A stretch of DNA of 64,000 bases from Anthostomella pinea. Taxonomy: Eukaryota; Ascomycota; Sordariomycetes; Xylariales; Xylariaceae. The stretch spans positions 1,116,001-1,180,000 of the forward strand of contig CAUWAG010000012.1 of assembly GCA_963556695.1 (NCBI GenBank). Reading direction: 5' to 3'. The notes under the pieces were generated by a model that saw only the letters and a program-made list of their open reading frames with translations, was not told where the DNA came from and ran no database searches. The translations under genes and the position numbers were made by a program. This document shows positions 1-9,950 of the stretch, piece by piece (the stretch's first letter is position 1; each line of letters opens with the position of its first letter).

Positions 1-2295
1 AAGAACCAGTATTAAACTGGGTCCGTGGTTTCGTCTTATAGCCTGCTTTCTTTGTCTTGTTTTCTTCCTTCTCCAGGAAGCCGGTAGTGCCAATGACAAA
101 GGTGTCGTTAGTTTGAAGGGCTGTGATAGCGAAGTCGTTGCCTTTCTTCGTAATGAATAAATAAGGGTCGTAGGCGGATGTCTCTATCTCTAGTCTTTCC
201 TTGTGGTGGGCGGAGTATGTGTCATACCAATGATTCCCAGCTTCTGCGATTCTGTACAGGAGTTTATCAACGCGAAGAATCGTACCTTCTGGATACTTCT
301 TTTTTAATTTAATGGGCAGCTTGTATAAGACAAGACGATTCATCGGGTGTCGTGACTGCGTATAGGCCATAGTGATGTCTCGAGAGGCAGCAAGGCATCC
401 TCGCTGTCGCAGAGACGGTGTCAATGCCATGGCCAGTCGCTGGCTGCATCGCATGATCGTCGGAGCTTGGGTCATGATATGGTGCTTCTCACAATCGTTG
501 TATCCTTGGACGACGAGTCTGCTCTTCTCGTAAGGGCGGTCATTGACGCCTCTGACCGTGCGGACAAGGCGGGAGTTAAAAAGTCGGGGTATCGCCGTGA
601 ATCTTGCTGTCGAACAGAACGGGGACAAGCACTTGATCGGCAAATAAGGACTCAATCTCAAGGATATCGGATTGCTCGAAGGGTGCTCCGGGGGCTGTGA
701 TCCTGCCTTCAGTGCACAAGTTCAGGGCGAGGGCGTGATCAGCACGCTCCTTGTGCGAGAGGAAAATGCCATATTCATCTTGCTGGACGAAGGAGCCAGC
801 AAAGTTCTCTTCTTCGCTTATAGTCGCAGTGGCCATATGTACCACGTATACTTTTTTGGGTTGGCCTCGCGGTCGTTTCGTACTTTGGACGGGTATAGGG
901 AGCTTCGGAGGGCGGCCGCGACGACGGGGGAGTGTCGGTTCTGGATATTCGAACGGAACGGGGGTATCGTGGTTGTCGAGCTTGTCAGCATCGAGAATCG
1001 CGTCAGGGTGACGGTTATACGGCTTAACGTGCGTACGGTTGAAGAGGGTTGGTCCGTTAACCATCTCAACGGTCACTTCTCGGTCTGCAACCGATAGAAC
1101 CTTATACGGGCCTTGATATTTGTCTTTTTCGCGATAGACAAGGACTTCACTGCCAATGGGAAGAGAGAGAGGCAGTATTGGGGTTGTATCAGGGCCGTTC
1201 CTTGTGTTTAGAGCACCTTGAACGTTTCGCTTGGCTCAGAGCTTACGTAGTTCGGTCATTGCTTTGGCCTGGGCCTGGGCACGTTGAAGCTGCGATAGTG
1301 TCAGGGGCGAATCCATCGTAACGCATGAATAGGCTCCAAAGACCAGGAGTGTTGGTACAAGACCATCAGGACCGGCGGTATCGTTTACGGCTTTTACTGC
1401 CATCTGCAGGGCAGCTTCTCGAGAGATCCCGGATGATTCGGCTCGGATGATCTCGTAAGAGCGTCGAATGGGGGTATGATACCGTTCAACCTTGCCAATC
1501 GACCAATGAGCTTCGACGGGAATCTGATGACAGGTGATTCCAAGCAATCGGGCTTCAGCGCGAAATTCTGTGGCTGCAAAGTTGGTACCGGCATCGTGCG
1601 TTAGGACATCTGGAGGGCCAAGATAGGTGTCAATCCAACATCGTTTCAGTGCTTCCCAGGTCTCCTTGGCAGATAGGTTGAGAAGGAATTGGGCTGTTTG
1701 GAAGGATGTAGCGGCGTCAACGCAGTGAAGAACGGGCTTGCTCTCCAGGTACATGACATCGACGATGACTTCGTAGTTGAAATCAACATCCTTCTTGAAA
1801 GAGAACTTGAACCGTTGTGGTGACGGGCCTTTGACCTGGCAGTGATGGCAAAACTTATTGATCATTGCAATAGCATCTCGATCAGTTTCGTTGCCAGATT
1901 TCTCCAGGAGCTTGTAAAGCTTGCCGACGGAAGGGTGTCCAAATCGGGTATGAACGCGTCGTAATTCAGCTTCTGTGAGGAAAACACCGGTTGATGCGGT
2001 TGTCATTGCTGAGGGGAAGAACCAGGGGTGGCCCCATTTGCGGGTGATTGGGATGGACTTGCCATCTCGTAGTCGGATCATCCTATTGGCAATATTGTCA
2101 AACATTACGCCAAGCTTGTCGGCTGGACTCAGTATAGATACATAGCGTGGTCACACCGGCCATATCAGGTCAGAGAGCCACGACGTTTGCATTCCATCCC
2201 CGTCGGCCTGCAGAGGAATGTCACTGTACCAAAGAACAGAGTCACAATGATTGATTGTGACGTTGAACGTGGGATCTAAGGATGGTCGCGTATGC
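1..2295 (-). mobile_element. Decayed Copia-class polyprotein, cut by left window edge
   Basis: Reading leftward on the minus strand: a protease/pre-integrase stretch (about 2290-2106), then the integrase (2105-1236), a linker with an AT-hook-like RRRGRPPKLP segment (about 1000-930), and the start of reverse transcriptase (about 590-1). The integrase shows the H-H-C-C zinc finger (HTRFGHP ... CHHCQ) and the D-D-E residues (IVDVMY, THDAGTNF, GKVERYH). The RT part shows the Copia segment around ITMAYTQS and a LLYRIAEAGNHWY block. The frame is broken by a TGA near 2142, a TGA at 1236-1238 and a frameshift near 590, so this copy is dead. It is a different Copia lineage from the elements at 11.6-21 kb. 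LTRs are not visible: the 3' end is outside the window and the 5' end was not found. Confidence 0.85.
1236..2105 (-). pseudogene. Integrase part of the left-edge Copia polyprotein
   Basis: This open stretch of 289 residues carries the zinc-binding H-H-C-C module and the DDE catalytic core described for the element it belongs to. The zinc module starts near residue 50, and the third catalytic residue is the Glu of GKVERYH. It is not a gene of its own: the same frame continues upstream of the first Met and continues downstream past the TGA at 1236-1238. The TGA may derive from an Arg CGA codon. Confidence 0.8.
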
Positions 2296-3750
2296 GGCGT
2301 CTAAAGGCATGCAAAGCTGCATTATTTGCCAAACCGCCGGATCCCAGCCTGCATCACCTACTTGGCGGAATTGCCTTCCTTGCAGCCATCCTTGCAGCCA
2401 TCCTCGCATGCATGAATACTGCGTCCCGTGACAGGGTATTCTATCCTTTTACCGTGTTGGTTCCGGGCTCCTAAACAATTGCAAAGCTGACGCCCCCATG
2501 CCAGTCGAGGAGCCTAGCACACCTAGTGTGATCTACGGTAAATGATTCTAACGTCGGACCGTTTCGCTCTGTCGGGTCCAATGGACATGTCACATTTATG
2601 GATTCAAGGCCGGAATGAGTCTAGTATTTGTCTCGTCATAGCCAGTGTCGATCGTGACAATTTAGTCCCTGATTTTCCACAAGGGAGGTAATATTGGCCC
2701 GACTGTATGCGGAGGCGTGGCGTGACCGAGCCAACGTCAAAGGCATTCCCCTGCCATGACCGAATATAGTATAAAGGCCGACAGATGTGGAGAGCAGGAC
2801 CACTAGTGTCGGGTGTTCCGTAAGGTCGGGTCAGGACTTATATTGTTATTGGTCGGCCAGCAGTAATGTATTTGCTGATTGATTATATGAGCACCCTTTA
2901 TCTCGCCTTGCTACATGTGATTGATCCCATGCAGATCTTTCAGGCCGCATGGGCTGCGTCTTGCTGGCGGCATGACAGAGTCCAAGAGACTACCAATGAG
3001 AATGGGAAGGCTCTGCTGTAGAATCAACTTTCCAGCCGTTCCATCGGGTTATAGGCTAGGGGCATGGCAAGACCATCATTACGCCTGGAGAGAAAATACT
3101 ACTAAAGACAATTATATCACAAGCAAGCTATTCATGGCGTGTCGCTACCAGAAAATGCGAAATTACAAGCGCCGTGGTGGGTCGGCCTGGTTGGCCTTTG
3201 TCGTGTTATCAAGGGCAAGGGGGCAAGGAACGCAATCCTTATAGGGATAGAAAGCAGCAGGGCGTTGGTGATGCCAAGCATGTGACACGAACCGGAATTG
3301 GGATGGACCACATTCCATGACTCTTCTGATGCAATCCTTTAACCTGAAATAGCAAGTGTGAGATGAGCCTCAGACCGTTCCGCTCTATCGGGTCAGGACT
3401 CGCTCATACATTGGTCCAACGGTTGCCCCATGCGTAAGCAGAAGATGGTCTGACCGCAGTTAGTTTGACGAGGATATGATTGCTACTTATAAGTTAAAAG
3501 GCTGGTCATATAGAATAATTTGCGGCTTAGAGACTGAGCAGCAAAAATAGGACCTATCGTAGCAGGACAGTTCCGGTATCGATAAGGCGGCTTACTTTCA
3601 TATCAACGGTGAAGACAGTATGGGGCTAAGCAAGCTGTTGAGCATTGCTAGAACAGATGTTTCGAAATTGGTTGAAAGAAACGTTAGAGTCAAGGTAAGA
3701 AGCCATCACTTGTATCCTCAGGGGTGGTGTCAGCTTTCGGTTCAGTTCAT
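2296..3750. other. No gene seen; AT-rich spacer
   Basis: Only short open frames without family features occur here. Base use is mixed, with many stops in all frames, as expected of decayed repeat DNA between the Copia remnant and the SINE. I see no RNA gene or inverted-repeat element. Confidence 0.5.
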
Positions 3751-3765
3751 ACTTCCATTCTGTCT

Positions 3766-4325
3766 TGTTTTTGTTTGTTTTGTATTTAACGTGGGGGGTA
3801 GCTCCTCAGTAGTGCAAACCACGCCTCCCAGAGCCATTGCATCGCAAGGTTGTAGAGGTGTCAAATTAGATACATTCAGATCCGCGCACGAGCCTATCCT
3901 CGCTGTAGCGGTACCAATCTGGAGTGTTCAGATGGTTTTAGTCAATACCCAAGCACGATTCCGTCAGAAAAACCTCCTATCTAGTGACAAAGCGACCCAG
4001 TGAACCTCAGTTCTCTGGTGTACATATCGTTCCAGTAGCCGTTCGATATATGTCGCATTGGTGGGTGGAGTAGGTGTTTGTTATCTGCTGGCGAGGGAAA
4101 CCACAAGGGGGAAAACCTCGCAGGAGTGGGTATTGTGGAGACAAGCTGCTTGGCTATCGGGCTCTGCGATAAAATGGGGCCTCTCCACTGTCGTGTGCTG
4201 GTTATCGACTCGCACAAGCCGGGTCAGAAAGGGGGCCATAGCAGGATTCGAACCCACTTGTTCTCGTCGCCCACCGCACAAACGAGAACACAACCAGGCG
4301 CATTTGACCATTGCGCCATACGGCC
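3766..4325 (-). mobile_element. SINE copy 1: tRNA-like head, LINE-type 3' tail
   Basis: A 560-bp non-coding element in minus orientation, flanked by a perfect 15-bp target-site duplication ACTTCCATTCTGTCT (3751-3765 and 4326-4340). Its 5' end (4325) begins GGCCGTATGG and holds a pol III A box (TGGCGCAATGG, 4308-4318) and a perfect B box (GGTTCGAATCC, 4244-4254). A unique body follows. The last 75 bp or so plus an AAAC-type tail (about 3766-3855) match the 3' end of the LINE at 47655-50400. A near-identical copy lies at 41139-41707. Open frames across it are not conserved as protein. Sequence, TSDs and promoter boxes are seen directly; classification as a SINE is inference from them. Confidence 0.88.
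4234..4325 (-). promoter_or_regulatory. tRNA-like pol III promoter head of SINE copy 1
   Basis: Ninety-two nt that can pair end to end as an acceptor stem (GGCCGTA with TATGGCC), with a D-arm-like GCGC/GCGC pair, internal A and B boxes, and a T-arm-like GTGGG-loop-CCTGC. Where the anticodon arm should be there is an 8-bp hairpin (GTTCTCGT/ACGAGAAC) with a 14-nt loop. I could not assign an anticodon, so I treat it as a tRNA-derived promoter and not a functional tRNA gene. An intron-containing tRNA is the alternative. Confidence 0.7.
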
Positions 4326-4826
4326 ACTTCCATTCTGTCTGGGACAGGCCTGCGCCGGTTCCATCCATGGGCGCGGGGATTAGAAGGCCTAACATGAAGC
4401 TGTACGTCCTCACCCATAGTCAAAGCTAATGCTCTGTTAATGCCTATAATCATCCGACTGCTCATAGGATCCGATTCTTGACAGAAAAATCACTCTAGGC
4501 CATTTGCCGCCATTTAGTCACATAACGGAAGGATCCGCATAAGTGGCTGCTTCCCTTAAAGCTTGAACCAAAACCTTCTCTACCTGCCGCCTGCCCTGAC
4601 CTCAGCCTTCTGCAAAATAAATTATAGCTGTCTCCCACATGCCATTACTTCCTCTCTTTTATAACCACAACCACATCCATAACCACAACCACAACATCGG
4701 CATCCCCGCGCGCACTCTGTATCCCACATCTTGCCATCGTCTCTCTTTGGCGAACATCTTACCATTTCCAGACATACATCCCGATCATCAATCTTCTCTC
4801 ACGAACGACAAATCACGACCGCCATC

Positions 4827-5551
4827 ATGTCTGAGAACAACGGTCCCATCATGGTCACTTTACAAAGCAATGATATGCAGCAAATTCAAGTCGGTCAGTG
4901 GCTCCCTCCCCCTCTCCGTGGAGCGACCGTCCTCCTGTCATCACTGTCGCAACAAGCTATTGACCTCTGCTACAGAGAAGGCCATTATTGAGCGCTCCAT
5001 ACTCATCAAGAACATGCTGGATGACCTAGGCGACGGTGTTATCGGCCAGACAATTCCTATTCCCAACGTATGTATACCTCTTCCTCCAAACCTTGCCGCA
5101 CCTGGAACATGTGATATTAACTACACTCCCACCTTAGGTCACTGAGCCCGTCCTTCGCAAGGTGATCGAGTGGTACGAGCATCACCGCGGTGACCCTCCT
5201 TCCACTAACGAGGACGAGTCGGATAACCGCAAGAAGACCACTGATATTGAGGAGTGGGACCAGAAGTTCATGCAGGTCGATCAGGAGATGCTGTTTGAGA
5301 TCATTCTTGTATTTTATCACCCTTATGTTTACTATTCATCTCTTTGTCATAACATACTGACTTGATTAATACAGGCTTCCAACTACCTCGACATCAAGCC
5401 TCTCCTGGACGTTGGCTGCAAGACTGTCGCCAACATGATCAAGGGCAAGTCCCCCGAGGAGATCCGAAAAACCTTCAACATCACAAACGACTTCACCGCC
5501 GAGGAGGAGGAGCAGATCCGCCGCGAGAACGAGTGGGCTGAGGATCGCTAA
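4827..5551 (+). CDS. skp1: Skp1-like SCF ubiquitin-ligase adaptor
   Basis: Four exons: 4827-4893, 4976-5067, 5138-5308 and 5375-5551. The introns (82, 70 and 66 nt) are all GT..AG and join in frame to 168 residues, the usual Skp1 length. The N-terminal BTB/POZ-like fold carries the conserved [14 protein letters not shown] block, and the C-terminal Skp1 domain is almost canonical ([38 protein letters not shown], and a C-terminus ending NEWAEDR). Skp1 bridges cullin-1 to F-box proteins, so this protein should act in SCF complexes in nucleus and cytosol. The first 30 residues are less conserved than the rest. The start is the ATG in a good context (CATCATG) just before VTLQSND. It sits alone between repeats. 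Either it is the sole skp1 or a divergent paralog; the window cannot decide. Confidence 0.92.
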
Positions 5552-6989
5552 GCGATTCTTACCTACGTACGAAAGCCTACCGTGTCTTCTCGTACGTCGT
5601 GGCATTCTTCGCTATGCCCCAATATGGAACACCACGTGGGTTACTGTCGTCGAGTGCGGTTATATTGATGGGTTCCATGGGTGAAAGGCGGCCAGAGGAG
5701 AGTCGTCATTGGCACACTGGAAGCACTTGCCCTTAATTGAGTATTGGTAGCCGCTATTTATCATAGTTGATATCGGTGCAGCTCCCCTTATAAGAACCTT
5801 GTCTCTTTGTCCGTAACCCCTGAGTAAAGCCTGGAGTCTACCATTGACGCACAACCGACATGGATGTTTTTTAGGAAAGCCTTGCTTAATCTTGAGATGA
5901 CCCGTGTGTAATGGTACGAAGGGACATCTGCTTCGGAGGGTACTACTACATAGTTGTGTTTAGTAGAAATGGATTATGAGATTAAATTGGACAATTATTA
6001 GGGAAGATGAAACTGGATCGTGACCAGAAACTTCTGCCCTGTCAGTAATGCAAGTCTCCCTTGCATCTACAAGGGCCATTGGGGAAAAGGACTAGAAGTG
6101 GCTTATGAGTGACGACCAAGTGTCACGCCATCAATCTCAGCACGCGCCTCGTCGAGTGGGATAGAGGTGACTAACTTGTACGTGTTTGAGGCTATGGCCA
6201 TCGAACCGACAGTGGTTGGACGCATACCTAAGCATATAATAACAAACAGTCCCCTGCGCATAGAACTCCACCCAATATGTTCTTGTTATAGCACCGCCTA
6301 GAACCGAGCGTAGGATTTTATAAGATGATATGAGAGACAGGAGACCATAGAGTTGGTGAAAAAGATCGCTATGCTTAAACGTACTCGCTGCCAACGACCA
6401 AACCTGGGGTTTTAAATATGCGGCTAGAGCCCAGATGGCCTATAAATAGGATGGTCTATTCATGAGTCATCCTGATGCTGCCTTTATTAGAGCATATCTA
6501 CCACGTAAACCCGTCCTTCTTTATTATTACCGGTATCATGCAAGAGAACTTGAGAGACTATTGAGAATGATTGGTCATCAGTCGTCATGGTCGGTGACAT
6601 GCGGCCAACATACTGATGTGGCATGCAGGATGGCCACAGCTACAGGCTAAAAATAATGTTCTCCTGACTTGGGATTTGATGTGTTAGTGTACAGATCTCT
6701 CTTGACAATCGAAATTCTTGGATGTACAGCATTCTCGTCCAAACATCAGGCCTAGCTGCCTGGAACAGTCCCCTCATGCCCTAAAGCGAGATCAGTCGCC
6801 CACCCCGGGGGAATGTTAGCCAGAGGGACCTACGGATGCGGACGTCCTGAGATCCACAGTTTCAGGTCAGGGTAGGTGATTTGCGCTATTACATAAATAT
6901 AAGGAAAGTTCAAAGACGGCTAAGGATGGCTGGTAACAATCGCAACTAGAAATAGCTTAGGTGTCCTACAAAAAACCATTGCCCTGGTA
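5552..6989. other. No gene seen; 3' flank of skp1 and repeat-poor spacer
   Basis: Only short unrelated open frames. I see no domain motif, tRNA or clear element. The first 100-200 bases are likely the skp1 3' UTR. Confidence 0.5.
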
Positions 6990-7179
6990 CCCCAACTTGC
7001 CCATCTCCGCGCATACGCATGCAAGGCTTATATTTTAAAAGAAGGGAGACGCCAAAGAAGCCAGGTTAGAGAACTCGACCCACGAGCCTGGATAGGATGG
7101 CTAGTAGGATATCGTTCAACCAATATCTATCGAATTTGGGTACCATACAAGAAGAAGATCATCAACACCCGAGATGTCA
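6990..7179 (+). pseudogene. Copia integrase-to-RT fragment, left half, split by insertion
   Basis: In the frame passing through about 7075-7175 the text ELDPRAWIGWLVGY, STNIYRIW and IINTRDV is the conserved block just after the integrase core in fungal Copia polyproteins (compare PKAWIGYLVGYNSTNIYRIW in the element at 17-21 kb). The frame runs into the 5-bp TSD TGTCA and resumes beyond the inserted element at 9047. It is an older Copia remnant that served as the landing site. Confidence 0.8.
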
Positions 7180-7323
7180 TGTTGCGTGGTCACGTGACCC
7201 ACTTGGGTTGGCGTATTGCCCACATCCACTGCAGCTGCGCACCACCTCCAGACCTTCCAACAACAACAACAGCAGCACCAATGCAGCAGATTCACATCCT
7301 TTTGGCCTTCTCGTCGCGCAACA
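7180..7323 (+). repeat. 5' LTR of the deleted Copia element
   Basis: 144 bp with 7-bp inverted ends TGTTGCG/CGCAACA, and an internal CAACAACAACAACAGCAGCA microsatellite-like stretch. The E-box-like CACGTGACC near its start could bind bHLH factors, but that is inference only. Confidence 0.92.
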
Positions 7324-7710
7324 GGTTATGAGCCCTCATCCGCTCCCGCTACTGCAATCTATTATTGTTCCTATTGATCCACGCATTTCTCGCAAATTTT
7401 GACGATTTTTCCGTCAATTGTCGACCTCCTGCGGCTTTAATAGCCCTCCTTCGCGCAAATTTTTCGCGCACATCTACGACCATCAATCCCAATCCTCTAA
7501 TTTCAGCGTGCGATTCTATGAAATCTATCAACACGTTTGAGGGGATTACTGAGGTGATAGGTACCATCATTGATTCTTCCGACAATCTCAAGCCTTCGTA
7601 CATTCCAACACTTGTTTCTACCTCACAATCAAAGAGAAAGAAAGGCAAGAATACTACCACTCGACAGACCTCGAGAAGCGAGGTACACGTCATACCTGAC
7701 GTAAATTACG

Positions 7711-8658
7711 ATGGCTGAGCCAACGGCAGTCCTGGCACTGCAGCCCATTCCCATTCTCAAAGGAGAAATCAACCTCAAGCAATGGAAACGCGCAGTGCGT
7801 CAGCATGCCACATATTTTGGTATCCTCGAACACATACAAACCAACTTGGTCCTGGCAGAGGATGCTACAAACCTTCAAAGGGTCACATTCACGAGATCCA
7901 GAGTCCACGCCCACATGTTGTTGACGTCAACAATCGGTCCAGTTGAGGCCCAACTGGAAGCTGCAGGCTGGGATGATGAGGATGACAGCCCTCACACCCT
8001 CTGGAATCTCATTATCAAGAATATTCCCAAAGTCTCTGAGAATTCAGTACCCCAATTATTCTGCCAGTTCATGAATCTCAAGCTGGAACAGGGCATGCTG
8101 TTGAGAGATTTCAATGCCAAATTTCATCGGTTTTCAAACCGCCTTGCAGAACTCGACCTTGTCATGCCAGAGAAAGCGAAAATCCTCATGATCCTTGAGG
8201 CTGTCAAGACCCGCTACCCTGAGTGGCATAGATTCCTTGAAAGAGACTACGAGAAAGGAGTCCTCACATGGAAATCCCTGGAGGATGAGCTCAATCGTAA
8301 ATCCAACAACGAGGAAGCTGACCCTGGATCGGCATTCCTTGTTGCCCCCAAGTCCAACAGGAATTCTGCTAGCAATAACAGCAAGTCTAGTAGTTCGTCA
8401 GGAAGTCCCCAGCATAGCTCTGGAAGCATACAAAAGCCTGAGAACCCCATGATCGATTACAATATTGAAGGTTGCTACGCTCGCCATCGCGTAAATTTAC
8501 CTTGGTGTAGTTACTGCAAGAGACACCACCCAGGAGGAACAAACCGCTGTTTCAAAGCACAGCCAGAACCCGCCACATTGATAACCGCTACAAGTGGATC
8601 ATCAACCGAGTCCAGATGGGATACTTCACGATTGTTCAGGTGGGTACGAATGACATGA
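7711..8658 (+). CDS. Copia-type Gag (capsid-like) protein
   Basis: A single-exon frame of 315 residues beginning MAEPTAVLALQPIP. It has the retrotransposon gag pattern: an LKQWKRAVRQHATYFGI start block, a middle helical region (FMNLKLEQGMLLRDFNAKFH, LEDELNRKS), an Asn/Ser-rich linker (about 225-250), and a C-terminal Cys/His cluster (CYARHRVNLPWCSYCKRHH ... C) resembling a zinc knuckle. Such proteins form the particle that packages element RNA. The last 27 residues or so read the RNase H tail (8574-8744) in the wrong frame, so the native Gag end is replaced by the deletion junction near 8570. It may still supply capsid for itself or relatives. Confidence 0.8.
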   Translation: MAEPTAVLALQPIPILKGEINLKQWKRAVRQHATYFGILEHIQTNLVLAEDATNLQRVTFTRSRVHAHMLLTSTIGPVEAQLEAAGWDDEDDSPHTLWNLIIKNIPKVSENSVPQLFCQFMNLKLEQGMLLRDFNAKFHRFSNRLAELDLVMPEKAKILMILEAVKTRYPEWHRFLERDYEKGVLTWKSLEDELNRKSNNEEADPGSAFLVAPKSNRNSASNNSKSSSSSGSPQHSSGSIQKPENPMIDYNIEGCYARHRVNLPWCSYCKRHHPGGTNRCFKAQPEPATLITATSGSSTESRWDTSRLFRWVRMT

Positions 8659-8744
8659 TTGCAGATGGTTTGACGAAGCCGTTGAACAAGGAGAAGCATC
8701 AGGCATTCCTTAGACAGCTTGGATTGGGTTACTGCCAATGGTAG
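8574..8744 (+). pseudogene. C-terminal 57 codons of Copia RNase H
   Basis: In a frame different from gag the text RYKWIINRV and NDMIADGLTKPL is the hallmark C-terminus of Copia RNase H/polyprotein, ending at a TAG (8742-8744) shortly before the purine tract and the 3' LTR. Catalytic residues lie upstream of the retained part and are gone. It is kept probably only because the 3' end is needed in cis. Confidence 0.85.
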
Positions 8745-8902
8745 GCGATAAAGGTGATGTAGAGAGGTAAATGGGGGTTATCTTGCCATGAACGCAGATT
8801 TCCTGCTCAAATACCAACAAATGTATGGTATTATGGAGCCACATACAGTTGTAATGGCTTCACTTTGCTGCTTCTCAGCAGTGGTAGTGGCCAACGGGGG
8901 TG

Positions 8903-9046
8903 TGTTGCGTGGTCACGTGACCCACTTGGGTTGGCGTATTGCCCACATCCACTGCAGCTGCGCACCACCTCCAGACCTTCCAACAACAACAACAGCAGCA
9001 CCAATGCAGCAGATTCACATCCTTTTGGCCTTCTCGTCGCGCAACA
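8903..9046 (+). repeat. 3' LTR of the deleted Copia element
   Basis: By eye identical in all 144 positions to the LTR at 7180-7323. It is followed by the second TSD copy TGTCA (9047-9051). Confidence 0.92.
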
Positions 9047-9144
9047 TGTCACCTTTAATAAGAACACGCTTTTTGATGGCAAATAGAAGACCCTGACAGC
9101 TGAGATGATTACAGAAATAGACGAGCATATTAGTGCCTTGTGCC
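9047..9144 (+). pseudogene. Copia fragment, right half of the split landing site
   Basis: Continues the Copia frame interrupted at 7179: after TGTCA the text NTLFDGK ... TLTAEMITEIDEHI matches the region following RDV in fungal Copia polyproteins. An in-frame TAG follows DGK (a GAG or CAG codon may be ancestral). Its homology fades around 9140. Confidence 0.75.
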
Positions 9145-9469
9145 AGGAAATGATTCTGTACACGTCCTTTGGTTCGGTCGCTGAACCGATCAGAGTCCGC
9201 CAGTATTCTCTCCTGGCTTTCCGAACCACGCGGCGAAAGTCCCGATTGCTGATGATGAATGGCTGATGCGCGGCTGATTTGTGGCTGATGCTTGGCTGAT
9301 GCGGCATTTGTGTGAAGCTGCTGAACCGCGTCTTGAACACCTGCTTGTGCGCATTTGCTATATGCGACGATTGGTTCGACACTCGTTCGTTTCTTCTCGT
9401 ATTTCTTTTGCACAATATTCGGAATCTCTGGTTGTGGTATAATTCCCTTATTCTGAATGAGGAGGTCAA
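9145..9469 (-). mobile_element. LINE fragment, endonuclease-RT linker region
   Basis: The minus-strand frame contains NRDFRRVVRKARREYWR and a following SATEPKDVYRIISWHK, the helical segment that lies between the endonuclease and RT domains of Tad-like LINEs. A GCTGATG-rich tandem stretch (about 9246-9305) sits inside it. No flanking RT or endonuclease motifs remain. A similar GCTGATGC repeat stretch occurs at about 36185-36235. Confidence 0.6.
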
Positions 9470-9701
9470 GAAGACCTAAGGCGTCTGCCTTCAGTTGGAA
9501 CTCATGGTCCCTAGTACCTCAAGGAACGCTTCCGATGTGAACTATGGCCATTACCGCTTCTCGCCATCCGCTTTATGCTCTCGATATATGCCACCTCGAG
9601 ATGCATTGAAGCGATGAACTTTATCTTCCTTGTCTTAGTATATTAAATCTATTATTGGGTAATATGTGCCGCGGGAACAAGGAACAAATCAAGGACATAC
9701 G

Positions 9702-9935
9702 TTAAGGCAATTTATAAACAAGCAATTCTTGATATACCTTGTCCTTATCGTCCAAAGTAAGCTTATAACGGCAGAGAGGACATGTTGAGCTTCTTGTGAC
9801 GACCGGGTGGTGGGAGACGATTGTGCTAAGCCAACGATATAAGCAACTACCCCCGAAGATATGGCCGCATGGTAGGCGAAGTTCCATTCGTGCTGGGTAA
9901 GAACAAATAGAACAGTCCGCAATTAAATTCGGTCA
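9702..9935 (-). pseudogene. RING-type zinc finger fragment
   Basis: The minus frame reads CSIC, then about 12 residues, then LPCGHIFGGSCLYRWL and finally STCPLCRYKL, the C3HC4/RING-H2 spacing of small fungal E3 ligases. An in-frame TGA lies about nine codons upstream of the first Cys and no upstream exon is evident. It ends KLP at 9702. It is either the last exon of a small RING gene whose first exon I cannot place, or a captured scrap. Given the surrounding repeats I favour a relic. Confidence 0.55.
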
Positions 9936-9950
9936 AAGCCAGTGGCTAAC

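Larger units (their letters stand above)
7180..9046 (+). mobile_element. Internally deleted Copia-type LTR element with TSD
   Basis: Two direct LTRs of 144 bp (7180-7323 and 8903-9046), apparently identical, start TGTTGCG and end CGCAACA. A 5-bp TSD, TGTCA, flanks the unit (7175-7179 and 9047-9051). After the left LTR comes GGTTATGAGCCC, in the position of a primer-binding site. Before the right LTR comes the purine tract AACGGGGGTG. Inside are a gag-like frame (7711-8658) and then only the last 57 codons of a Copia RNase H (8574-8744). Protease, integrase and RT are missing. It therefore cannot move without helper enzymes. Identical LTRs suggest recent insertion, and a solo LTR of the same family is at 13441-13584. 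Confidence 0.93.

Noticed and set aside
3773..4003. Plus-strand protein-coding frame, repeated near 41482-41700 and 47631-47819
   Set aside because: These frames are translations of the LINE/SINE 3' end. The same DNA is read in both orientations and frames in different copies with no conserved start.
4234..4325. A functional tRNA gene on the minus strand (and its twin at 41139-41230)
   Set aside because: Ends and boxes fit a tRNA, but no anticodon loop can be drawn and homology extends another 470 bp to a tail and TSD, so it is the head of a SINE.
7180..7323. A 144-bp MITE with TGTTGCG/CGCAACA inverted ends
   Set aside because: Two direct copies flank a gag gene with purine tract and a single TSD, so it is an LTR.
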